DNA of 30,551 bases from an uncultured Paracoccaceae bacterium (lineage in GTDB: Bacteria > Pseudomonadota > Alphaproteobacteria > Rhodobacterales > Rhodobacteraceae): the NCBI GenBank assembly GCA_937907485.1, contig CALESR010000139.1, positions 1 through 30,551 on the forward strand, written 5' to 3'. Within the stretch, counting starts at the first letter, position 1. The number at the start of each line of letters is the position of its first letter. Shown in pieces: positions 1-8,066 of the stretch. A program made the position numbers and the translations under genes. The notes under the pieces are model-generated. The model made no database searches and was not told where the DNA came from. It saw only the letters and a list, made by a program, of their open reading frames with translations.

Positions 1-414
1 CGCCCAGCCCGCCATCGCCCGCCACAGATGCACAGCGTCGGGGGCTCGGCGCGGCAGGTCCAGCAGCGAGGCGCCCGTGGTGGTAAAGGCCGAGATCATC
101 TCGAACCAGGCGTCGACATAGCGCATCTGCACCATGGTCTCGGCCAGTGGCAGCGCCATCACTGCGGGCACCACCAGATAGATCGTCGCCAGCAACAGGA
201 ACGCGCCCTGCGGACCACTCTTGCGCGCCCGCCCGGCCCCGGCAATTGCCACCAGCGCCGCCGTCAATAGGCACAACAGCGCCCAGTACAGGAACACCCG
301 CCCAACCGGCGCCTGATGATCCAGCGTCGCCTTGGCGGCCGGGATCAACATCGCCAGCCCGGTCGCCCCGATCAGTGCGACCAGCGGCGGCACCCGGTCG
401 AGTTGCCTGCGCAT
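1..414 (-). CDS. trkH: TrkH-family K+ transporter membrane subunit (N-terminal part, runs off left edge)
   Basis: The first 138 codons of a membrane protein, read leftward from ATG at 412-414 and cut by the window edge. I translated this by hand. It shows an N-terminal hydrophobic segment (about residues 12-27), a second (about 44-60) and a third (about 73-92). A pore-loop-like stretch follows, FEMISAFTTTGAS at about residues 104-116, which matches the first selectivity-filter region of TrkH/KtrB transporters. TrkH forms the K+-translocating channel in the inner membrane and works with the cytoplasmic NAD-binding TrkA. The start lies one base after the trkA stop, so the genes are probably translationally coupled. 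Full-length family members have about 480-510 residues, so most of the gene is outside the window. Confidence 0.88.
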   Translation of the reverse strand, partial: MRRQLDRVPPLVALIGATGLAMLIPAAKATLDHQAPVGRVFLYWALLCLLTAALVAIAGAGRARKSGPQGAFLLLATIYLVVPAVMALPLAETMVQMRYVDAWFEMISAFTTTGASLLDLPRRAPDAVHLWRAMAGWA

Positions 415-415
415 C

Positions 416-1792
416 TCAGAAATACTCCACCGCGACCTGCAGCAGGCGTTCGATCTCGGGCACATCGGCGCGCAGAGCAAAGATCACCAGCAGATCGCCC
501 TCGGCCAGTTCGGTCGAGCCATGAGGCTTGACGAAAACCCCCTGCTTCTTGACTGCGCCGACCAGAGCGCCCTCGGGAAAGCCGATGCTGGCGATGGTGC
601 GACCGGCGATTGGCGAGGTGGACAGCACTTGCGCCTCGATGACTTCGGCCTCGCCGTCGCCAATGGTATAGATCGACCGCACTCGCCCGTGGCGCACGTG
701 CCGCAGGATCGAGCTGACCGTGGTGGCTCGGGGGTTGATGTGAGCGTCGATACCCAGTTGATCCAGCATCGGCACCAGCGTCGGGTCATTGATGAGGGCA
801 ATGGCCATTTTGCAGCCCAGCGACTTGCCGCGCACGCAGGCGAGGATATTCGTCTTGTCGTCGTCGGTCACCGCCAGCAGCGCATCGGCGCTGTCGATCC
901 CGGCCTCGGCCAGGAGGTCGCTGTCCATACCGTCACCGGCCAGCACGATAGTGCGCTCCAACGCGTCGGCGGCGATCTCGGCCTGCGCGCGGTCGCGCTC
1001 GATCACCTTGACGCGCACGCGGTCGGGCTGCTGCTCCAGCGCGCGGGCAACGGCGAGGCCGACATTGCCTGCGCCGATGATGACGATGCGCTCCTGCTTG
1101 GCCAGAGGCTTGCCAAAAATCGCCAGCGTGCGTGCCAGATCCGAGGATTCCGAGACCACATAGACTTGATCCCCCTCGAACAGCTGATCGCCCGGCTCGG
1201 GCGCGAACAGCCGGCCGGTGCGTCGCACGCCGACCACGATGGCCTTGAGTGAGCTGAACAATTCAGTCAACTGGCGCAAAGGGGTGTTCAGAACCGGGCA
1301 GGTTGCGTCCAGCGCAATGCCGGCTAGACGCACACTGCCGTCCAGAAAATCCTGAATGTCAAAGGTTGACGGTGCCGCGATCCGGCGCAGCGCGGCCAGC
1401 GAGACCTCGCGCTCAGGGTTGATGAGCACGTCAATCGGCATGTGATCCCGGCGGAACAGGTCGGAGTACATCGGCTCGAGATAGGATTGAGCGCGCAGCC
1501 GCGCGATCTTGCGCGTGACGTTGAACACCGAATGCGCGACCTGACAGGTGACCATGTTCACCTCATCCGAATGCGTCGCGGCGATAATCATGTCGGCCTC
1601 GCGCGCCCCGGCCTTCTCCAGAATGTCGGGATGCGAGGCAAAGCCGACCACGCCCGACACTTCCAGCGTATCAGTCGCCCGCCGCACCAACGCCGCGTTG
1701 TTGTCGACGATGGCGACGTCATTGGCCTCGCCCGACAAGTGGCGAGCGATCTGCCAGCCAACCTGCCCGGCGCCACAGATGATGATCTTCAT
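416..1792 (-). CDS. trkA: Trk system K+ uptake regulatory protein TrkA
   Basis: A 458-residue protein of the usual TrkA size. It has two tandem RCK units, each a Rossmann-type NAD(H)-binding domain followed by a TrkA-C domain. The first dinucleotide motif GAGQVG is at residues 7-12 and the second, GAGNVG, at about 240-245. The TrkA-C domains cover roughly 140-225 and 370-455. TrkA is a peripheral membrane protein that gates TrkH in response to nucleotides. It sits 10 bases downstream of ntrX and 1 base upstream of trkH, as the seventh-to-last step of a run of same-strand overlapping genes that begins with dusB. This ntrYX-trkAH order is common in alphaproteobacteria. I see no separate promoter between ntrX and trkA. 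Confidence 0.95.
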   Translation of the reverse strand: MKIIICGAGQVGWQIARHLSGEANDVAIVDNNAALVRRATDTLEVSGVVGFASHPDILEKAGAREADMIIAATHSDEVNMVTCQVAHSVFNVTRKIARLRAQSYLEPMYSDLFRRDHMPIDVLINPEREVSLAALRRIAAPSTFDIQDFLDGSVRLAGIALDATCPVLNTPLRQLTELFSSLKAIVVGVRRTGRLFAPEPGDQLFEGDQVYVVSESSDLARTLAIFGKPLAKQERIVIIGAGNVGLAVARALEQQPDRVRVKVIERDRAQAEIAADALERTIVLAGDGMDSDLLAEAGIDSADALLAVTDDDKTNILACVRGKSLGCKMAIALINDPTLVPMLDQLGIDAHINPRATTVSSILRHVRHGRVRSIYTIGDGEAEVIEAQVLSTSPIAGRTIASIGFPEGALVGAVKKQGVFVKPHGSTELAEGDLLVIFALRADVPEIERLLQVAVEYF

Positions 1793-1802
1793 GTCCGTGC
1801 TC

Positions 1803-3191
1803 CTAGTCGTCGCGGCCGTTGCGCCCGCCCGAAATCTCGGCGGTATTGACGCCCAGTGATTTCAGCTTGCGGTGCAAGGCCGAGCGCTCCATCCCGACAA
1901 AGGACGCAGTGCGAGAAATATTGCCGCCAAAGCGGGTGATCTGGGTCAGCAGGTATTCACGCTCAAAAAGCTCGCGCGCCTCGCGCAGTGGCAACGTGGC
2001 GAGGCCACCGGCCAGCACCACCCTGCCCTCGCCCTCGGGCGCGACCGAATCTGGCGCCAGATCGCGCACCTCAATCTCAGGGCCCTCGCCCAGGATCAGC
2101 GCGCGCTCGATGACATTGCGCAACTGGCGGATGTTACCGGGCCAGTTCATGCCCTGAAGTTGCGCCTCGGCGTCGTCGCTCAACTCGCGCTTTGCCAGCC
2201 CCTGCGTATGGTGCAGCAACTCGATGAAATGCCGCGCAAGCACCGGGATATCCTCGCGGCGTTCTTCCAGCGAGGGCACCGCGATCGGCACCACGTTGAG
2301 CCGGTCATAGAGTTCCTGCCGAAAGGTTCCGGCGCCGATTTCAGCCCGCAAATCGTGCGTTGTCGAAGAGATTACCCGCAAATCGACGCGCACCCGTTCC
2401 GAGCCATCGACGCGGGTAAACGTCTGATCGACCAGCACCCGCAGGATTTTCGACTGGGTTCCCAAGGGCATGTCAGCCACTTCGTCGAGATAGAGCACCC
2501 CGCCATTAGCCTGTTCCAGCAAGCCGGGCAGAATGCCCCTCGCGCCACTTTCCTGACCGAACAGCACGACCTCCATTTTGTCGGGCTCGATGGCCGCACA
2601 AGAGACGGTGACAAAGGGGGCCTGTGCGCGGTTCGATTGCGCGTGAATGAAACGCGCGGCGACCTCCTTGCCGCAGCCTGACGGACCGCTCAGCATCACC
2701 CGCCCGTTCGAGCGCGTCACCTTGCCCAATTGCTGGCGCAGGAACTTCATCGCCGCTGACTGGCCGATCATCTCGCTGGGGCCGGGGTCGCGTTTTCGCA
2801 GGCGGGTGTTCTCGCGACGAAGACGGCTGGCCTCCATCGCGCGCCCGATCACCACCAGCAACTGGTCGATATTGAAGGGTTTTTCAATGAAGTCATAGGC
2901 GCCCTTCTTGATCGCCTCGACGGCGATCTCGATATTGCCATGGCCCGAAATGATGACCACCGGAATATCCGGGTACTCGCGCTTGACCGACATCAGGATG
3001 CCGATGCCATCCAGTTTCGAGTCCTTCAACCACAGATCGAGGATCATCAGCATCGGTTGGTCGGCCTGCACGGCCGCCATCGCCTCGTCGGAATTGGCCG
3101 CCAGTCGGGTCGAATAGCCGTCGTCCTTGAGGATCTCCGCCACCAATTCGCGGATGTCGCGTTCGTCGTCTACGATCAGGATGTCACTCAT
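1803..3191 (-). CDS. ntrX: Nitrogen-regulation response regulator NtrX (without GAFTGA loop)
   Basis: A 462-residue response regulator. The receiver domain covers residues 1-120, with phospho-acceptor Asp52 and the conserved Lys104. An AAA+ domain follows at about 140-375. Its Walker A is GPSGCGKE (169-176), unusual compared with GESGTGKE of enhancer-binding proteins. Its Walker B is LYLDE (233-237). A Fis-type helix-turn-helix lies at about 423-447. The segment that should carry the sigma-54-contacting GAFTGA loop is shortened and reads ESGARGILPG (about 214-223), so canonical sigma-54 activation is unlikely. The start overlaps the ntrY stop as ATGA. NtrX is the partner of the membrane kinase NtrY. 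Roles reported in alphaproteobacteria include nitrogen metabolism, redox response and cell envelope; which applies here cannot be read from sequence. Confidence 0.93.
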   Translation of the reverse strand: MSDILIVDDERDIRELVAEILKDDGYSTRLAANSDEAMAAVQADQPMLMILDLWLKDSKLDGIGILMSVKREYPDIPVVIISGHGNIEIAVEAIKKGAYDFIEKPFNIDQLLVVIGRAMEASRLRRENTRLRKRDPGPSEMIGQSAAMKFLRQQLGKVTRSNGRVMLSGPSGCGKEVAARFIHAQSNRAQAPFVTVSCAAIEPDKMEVVLFGQESGARGILPGLLEQANGGVLYLDEVADMPLGTQSKILRVLVDQTFTRVDGSERVRVDLRVISSTTHDLRAEIGAGTFRQELYDRLNVVPIAVPSLEERREDIPVLARHFIELLHHTQGLAKRELSDDAEAQLQGMNWPGNIRQLRNVIERALILGEGPEIEVRDLAPDSVAPEGEGRVVLAGGLATLPLREARELFEREYLLTQITRFGGNISRTASFVGMERSALHRKLKSLGVNTAEISGGRNGRDD

Positions 3192-5569
3192 GCCTCATCC
3201 CCGGTTTCCTTACGGTTGCCGCGCGCAGAGCGCAGGATAGGCAACCGGATTTCCGCTAGCGCACCGTGATGCGCACAGCCTTCCATGATCGACGCATCGC
3301 TCAGTGTCAGCGTGCCGCCGTGTTCCTCGATGATTTTCTTGACGATCGGCAGGCCCAGCCCGGTGCCATTGGCGCGCGTTGTCACATAGGGTTCAAACAG
3401 CCGGGCGCGATCCTCAGGCAGGCCAGTGCCATTGTCGGCAATGGTCACAATCACCCGGTCCTCGGCGCGCTGCATCACCAGTTGGATGCGCCGGATGAAA
3501 CCCTCAGGCGCGCGGCCAGATTCAACAAACCCGTCAATAGCTTCGCCTGCGTTCTTCAACAAATTTGTCAACGCCTGCGTCAGCATTGTCGGGTCGATGT
3601 CGAGGATCAGCGGCGCCTCGGGCAGGTGGATATCAAAGGTGACGGTTTCTTGCCCGGCCTCTTGCAGCGTTACAGCGTCGCGCACTAGTCGCACAAGATC
3701 GGTTGGTTTGCGGTCCGGCTCCGGCATACGTGCGAATTTCGAGAATTCATCAACAATGCGCCGTAAATCATTGGTTTGGCGGACAATAACATCAACCAAC
3801 TGCCCCAGGGTCGCCGCCTCGTCCTCGGGCAATTGGCGCTGATACTTGCGCTTGATACGCTCGGCAGACAACTGGATCGGCGTCAGAGGGTTCTTGATTT
3901 CATGCGCGATGCGCCGAGCCACATCGCCCCATGCAGCCAGCCGCTGCGCCGAGACCAGTTCGGTCACGTCATCAAAAGCCAGCACATATCCTTCGAGCAA
4001 GCCCGCAGCCGTACGACGTTCCGCCAGCCGGACCAGCAGGCTCTCCAGCCGACCGGCGCGGCTGATGCGCACCTCATCCTGCACCCGACCGCCGATCATG
4101 CGCCCCTCGCCCGATTGCAACCGGGCCAGCAGCGCGCCGAATTCGGGAACCACCTGTGCAAGCGGGCGCTGATGCGCGGCTTCGGCGTCGATGCGGGTCA
4201 GGCCCTGCGCTGCGCGGTTGACGAAATCGACGTGGCCCTCGGCATCAAGGCCGATGACCCCGGCAGTGACCGAACCCAGTACCGAATCGAACAGCCGGCG
4301 GCGTTCTTCGATCTGGCGGGTATTGCCCAGCAGGGTCTCGCGCTGGCCTTTGAGCTGCCGGATCATCTGGTTGAACACCCGACCCATCAGCGCGATCTCG
4401 TCGCCGCCGCGCTCTTCGGGCACTTGCACTTCCAGATCACCCTCGCCCACCCGTTCCGCCGCGGCAGCCAGTCGCCCCACGGGCCGCGACAGGCCTTCGG
4501 CAAACCACATGCCCAGCCAGACCGCAGCAAGGATCAGGATCAGCGCAAACCCCAGATACAGCAGGGCAAAATTGAACAGCACGGTGCCACGCTCGGCCTC
4601 GAGCTGATTGTAAAGCTGGATCGTCTGCTGGGTTTCGTCGAGTAGACTGAGGATCTCGCCATCCACCGCCCGCGCGACATAGAGCAGCCTGTCAGGATAG
4701 CCCGCGATTGGCAGAAGGGCGCGAAATTCGCTGTTGGGCCAGTCCTTGATGAGCACGAGTTGGCCAGAGGCAGCGCGGTCCAGATCGGCGACGGCGGGCA
4801 TGATGAAATCGAAAAGATACGAGCGATCCCCGCGTAGAAGCAGCGTTCCGTCGAAGTCGATCAGAAACGCCACCCGCAATCCGCGCTGGATCTCCGCCTG
4901 CGCCTGGCTGAGAATCTGGCGGGTATAGACCTCGGACACCAGCGGATTGACCCGCCGCGCCTGCTCCAACGTCGAGGCGACGGTATTGGCGTCCTCAATC
5001 AGGTTGCGCTCCTGCTCGGCCTGATAGGCTTCGGCGGCGGCAAGCGAGGTTCCGACCACATTGCGCACCCGGTCGGAAAACCAGCCCTCCAGCCCCAGAT
5101 TGATCGTCACCACGGCAAAGACTGCAACAGTGATTGCCGGCAACAGTGCTATGACGGCAAAGAGCGAAGACAGTCGCAGATGCAGCGCCGCCCCCGCCGC
5201 GCGGGTGCGGCGCGCACCCACCATGCGCCGGATGCGCAGCAGGACTAGCATAGCCACAATCAGCACATAGGCCAGATCGGCGCCCAGCACGACGCGAAGC
5301 GGTGGCAGGCTGCCGACAAAGGAAAACGGCCCCAACACCAGCATTGTGATTGCAACCAGCACCGGCGCCACCAGCACCAGCGTCAGAGTGCCGATCGCCT
5401 GAATCCGCCGCCGCGTGGGACTGCGACGCGGCAACAGAGCGCCCGGGTCAGGCGCCGCAGCGCGGAGGGGGGGCAGTTGTGGTTTCATCGGGCGGCAGCG
5501 GATACTCAGGTGACGCGGTCTAAAAAACCAGCGGAGTGCGGCAAAATCGCCACGCCCCTGTTGCGTCAT
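3188..5569 (-). CDS. ntrY: Membrane sensor histidine kinase NtrY
   Basis: A 793-residue membrane kinase. Hydrophobic segments lie at about 56-80, 95-112, 133-157 and 331-356, with a periplasmic sensing region between the last two. A HAMP linker (about 355-405) and a PAS domain (about 425-535) follow. The dimerisation domain carries His556 in the motif AHEIKNPLTP. The ATP-binding domain has the N box LLKNAGEA (N673), the G1 box DNGTG (712-716) and the G2 box GTGLGLP (735-741). All catalytic motifs are intact. The ATG at 5567-5569 shares one base with the ntrC stop (TAATG), which favours it. A second in-frame ATG at 5486-5488 (residue 28) would remove a basic leader and is a plausible alternative. 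It is expected to phosphorylate NtrX. Confidence 0.93.
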   Translation of the reverse strand: MTQQGRGDFAALRWFFRPRHLSIRCRPMKPQLPPLRAAAPDPGALLPRRSPTRRRIQAIGTLTLVLVAPVLVAITMLVLGPFSFVGSLPPLRVVLGADLAYVLIVAMLVLLRIRRMVGARRTRAAGAALHLRLSSLFAVIALLPAITVAVFAVVTINLGLEGWFSDRVRNVVGTSLAAAEAYQAEQERNLIEDANTVASTLEQARRVNPLVSEVYTRQILSQAQAEIQRGLRVAFLIDFDGTLLLRGDRSYLFDFIMPAVADLDRAASGQLVLIKDWPNSEFRALLPIAGYPDRLLYVARAVDGEILSLLDETQQTIQLYNQLEAERGTVLFNFALLYLGFALILILAAVWLGMWFAEGLSRPVGRLAAAAERVGEGDLEVQVPEERGGDEIALMGRVFNQMIRQLKGQRETLLGNTRQIEERRRLFDSVLGSVTAGVIGLDAEGHVDFVNRAAQGLTRIDAEAAHQRPLAQVVPEFGALLARLQSGEGRMIGGRVQDEVRISRAGRLESLLVRLAERRTAAGLLEGYVLAFDDVTELVSAQRLAAWGDVARRIAHEIKNPLTPIQLSAERIKRKYQRQLPEDEAATLGQLVDVIVRQTNDLRRIVDEFSKFARMPEPDRKPTDLVRLVRDAVTLQEAGQETVTFDIHLPEAPLILDIDPTMLTQALTNLLKNAGEAIDGFVESGRAPEGFIRRIQLVMQRAEDRVIVTIADNGTGLPEDRARLFEPYVTTRANGTGLGLPIVKKIIEEHGGTLTLSDASIMEGCAHHGALAEIRLPILRSARGNRKETGDEA

Positions 5570-6963
5570 TACATCAACTTGCGCCGCCGTGTCACGCGAA
5601 TATCGAGTTCGTTGGTTTTCTTGCGCAGCGTATTGCGGTTGATGCCCAAGAGGTCAGCGCAACGCGCCTGATTGCCGCCGGTGTATTCCAGGGCGATGTC
5701 GATCAACGGCGCCTCGATTTCATGCAGGATGCGCTGATAGACGCCGGGCGGCGGCAAGTCGGCACCGTGCAGTTCGAAATAGCGCCGGACATGACGGGCA
5801 ACCGACTCGGCCAGAGTGCCTCCCTCGACCGTTTCGCCCGGTGTCGGCGCGGCAGGATGGGCGTTCAGCGCGGCCTCCATCTCGGCACGGCTGATCTCGG
5901 GTTCTTGCCCCGTTATGACCATGCGGCGGACGACATTCTCAAGTTGGCGCACATTGCCCGGCCAGCGATATTGACGCACCAATTCAAGTGCGCTGGCCGA
6001 CAGCCGCCGCGGGTTGCCGCCCTCGCGCGCGGCGCGGGCGAGGAAATGTTCGGCGAGCAGCGGGATATCCTCGATCCGCTCGCGCAGCGGCGGCACCAGA
6101 AGTGTCACACCAGACAGCCGATAGTAGAGGTCATGGCGAAAGCCCCCGGATTCCAGCGCTCCGTTAAGGCTGCCATCGGCGATGGCAATGATACGTGGCC
6201 CGTCTTGCGGCAGAGTGTCGAGCATTCGCACCAGTCGCGCCTGCGCCGGACCGTCAAGGTCGCCCAGCCCGTCGATCACCAGAGAGCCGCCGCGCGCCCG
6301 TGACAACAGCGCAGCGCCCTGCTCGGCGCCAATGTCCTGCGCCGAGGCCAGAACAAAGGGCTTGGTCCGCCGATCAGAAAAATCATGCAGCGCGCGGGCG
6401 ATCAGCGACTTGCCGGTGCCGGATTCGCCCTGGATCAACGCCGGAAGCTCGGCGTTCATCACCCGCGCCACCAGCCGATATAGCGCCTGCATCGAGGGTG
6501 TGCGCCCGACCAGCGGCAGATCCTCGGTCGCCATCGCATCGCTACGCAGCGCTGTCACCGGGGACGATGGGGCCTGCGTCGGTTGCCGCCCGCCGCGGCG
6601 TCCGCTTTCCAGCGCCTTGCTGACACGCGACAAGAGGTCGGGCAGATCAAAGGGCTTCGGCAAGTAATCCCATGCCTCGGCCTCGGTCGCCTGAATCGCA
6701 GTCATGATGGTGTTCTGCGCCGAAATGACGATCACCGGCAGGCCGGGACGCAGGGCGCGGATCTTGGGTAACATCTCGATGCCGTTGCCATCGGGCATCA
6801 TCACATCGCTGACGACGATGTCGCCCTTGCCCTCTTCGACCCATCGCATCAGGGTCAGCAGACTGGAGGTCGCATGCACCCGGCACCCGGCGCGGGTCAG
6901 CGCCTGCGTCAACACGGTGCGGATCGTGCGGTCGTCATCGGCGACGAGGACGGTTCCATCCAT
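5569..6963 (-). CDS. ntrC: Nitrogen regulator NtrC, Rhodobacter type (no GAFTGA, altered Walker B)
   Basis: A 464-residue response regulator. The receiver domain (1-120) has Asp53 as phosphorylation site and Lys103. The AAA+ domain has an intact Walker A, GESGTGKS (179-186), and candidate arginine fingers in FRHDLYYRL (R276, R282). A Fis-type DNA-binding helix-turn-helix ends the protein (about 421-450). Two departures from classical NtrC are visible. The loop carrying GAFTGA is missing between about 208 and 226. The Walker B reads VIDGLGD, with Gly232 where the catalytic Glu is expected. Loss of GAFTGA fits Rhodobacter capsulatus NtrC, known to activate the sigma-70-type RNA polymerase instead of sigma-54. 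It overlaps the ntrB stop by one base and should receive phosphate from NtrB under nitrogen limitation. Confidence 0.95.
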   Translation of the reverse strand: MDGTVLVADDDRTIRTVLTQALTRAGCRVHATSSLLTLMRWVEEGKGDIVVSDVMMPDGNGIEMLPKIRALRPGLPVIVISAQNTIMTAIQATEAEAWDYLPKPFDLPDLLSRVSKALESGRRGGRQPTQAPSSPVTALRSDAMATEDLPLVGRTPSMQALYRLVARVMNAELPALIQGESGTGKSLIARALHDFSDRRTKPFVLASAQDIGAEQGAALLSRARGGSLVIDGLGDLDGPAQARLVRMLDTLPQDGPRIIAIADGSLNGALESGGFRHDLYYRLSGVTLLVPPLRERIEDIPLLAEHFLARAAREGGNPRRLSASALELVRQYRWPGNVRQLENVVRRMVITGQEPEISRAEMEAALNAHPAAPTPGETVEGGTLAESVARHVRRYFELHGADLPPPGVYQRILHEIEAPLIDIALEYTGGNQARCADLLGINRNTLRKKTNELDIRVTRRRKLM

Positions 6964-8066
6964 CAGCGGGACTCCTTGGAAATGGCGGGCTTGGGCGCTG
7001 TGGCCAGCGGCAGCGAAACCCGGAATATCGTCTGGCCGGGGCGCGACTTGACCTCGATCCAGCCTTCATGTGCGGCGATGATCTTGGACACCAGCGCCAG
7101 ACCCAACCCAGTGCCGTTCTCGCGCCCGGAGACGAAGGGTTCGAACACATTGTCGGCGATAGCGGGAGGCAGGCCGGGGCCGTCGTCGATGATCTCGACA
7201 TGCAGCGGCAGGGCAATCCGCTGGCCGTCATGGCCGCTGATCTGCAAACCCCGCTCGAAAAGTGTGCGGATGCGGATTTCACCACCACCCGGATTGGCCT
7301 CGGAGGCGTTCTTGAGCAAGTTCAGGATCACCTGCGCCAGTTGGTCAGGGTCGCCCAGAGCCTCGGGCAATGAGGGGTCGTAATCATCCGTGATATGCAT
7401 GTGCGAGCCGAATCCCACAGCCGCAGAGCGCCTCGCGCGTTCGAGGACGTTGTGGATATTGATCGCCTTGCGGTCGGGCGGGCGCTGGTCGCCGAATTGC
7501 TCGACTTGATCGAGCAGTTTCACGATGCGGCGCGTTTCGACGACGATAAGGTCCGTCAATTCGCGGTCAGCTGCGCTCAGCCCCATCGACAGCAGTTGCG
7601 CGGCCCCGGCAATGCCTGCTAGCGGATTCTTGATTTCATGCGCCAGCATCTCGGCCATGCCGATCGCCGATTGCGCCGCCGCCTTAACCGCCCGCGTGCG
7701 GCCGAAGCGCCCGGCGAAATCGCGTGGGGTGATAAGAAGCAAGAGCGTGCCGCCCTCGTCGCCCATCGGTGCCAGTTGCAGCGTGCAGGCGACGGGAGGG
7801 CGGTCGCCGGTGCAGACCTCGCAATCATTGATGAAGATCGCCGCGCGGTTGGTGCGAGCGCGCTCAGCGGCCTCTTCCATCGGTGCGTCGATGGCGAGAC
7901 GGTCGAACACCGGCTCGCCCTGCAACGTCAGCGCTGAGGCCGAGACGAATTGCTCCGCCGCTGGATTGACGTCGAGGATTCGCTCTTGCCCGCGCGAGGC
8001 CGCGATCAGGAAGGCCGGGATCGGTAGCGCCGCAAAGATGGCGCCGGGGATGGGGCGCGCGCTCAT
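6963..8066 (-). CDS. ntrB: Nitrogen-regulation sensor histidine kinase NtrB
   Basis: A 367-residue soluble kinase without membrane segments. An N-terminal PAS domain (about 5-120) is followed by the phospho-acceptor His143 in LAHEIKNPLAG. The ATP-binding domain has the N box LLKNASEA (N253), the G1 box DDGPG (294-298) and the G2 box GTGLGLAL (318-325). The length and motifs are normal for NtrB (GlnL). NtrB phosphorylates NtrC when nitrogen is scarce, and PII proteins switch it to a phosphatase when nitrogen is sufficient. No PII gene lies in this window. The ATG overlaps the dusB stop as ATGA, and the stop shares one base with the ntrC ATG, so dusB, ntrB and ntrC look translationally coupled, as in the classical nifR3-ntrB-ntrC operon of R. 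capsulatus. Confidence 0.95.
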   Translation of the reverse strand: MSARPIPGAIFAALPIPAFLIAASRGQERILDVNPAAEQFVSASALTLQGEPVFDRLAIDAPMEEAAERARTNRAAIFINDCEVCTGDRPPVACTLQLAPMGDEGGTLLLLITPRDFAGRFGRTRAVKAAAQSAIGMAEMLAHEIKNPLAGIAGAAQLLSMGLSAADRELTDLIVVETRRIVKLLDQVEQFGDQRPPDRKAINIHNVLERARRSAAVGFGSHMHITDDYDPSLPEALGDPDQLAQVILNLLKNASEANPGGGEIRIRTLFERGLQISGHDGQRIALPLHVEIIDDGPGLPPAIADNVFEPFVSGRENGTGLGLALVSKIIAAHEGWIEVKSRPGQTIFRVSLPLATAPKPAISKESR

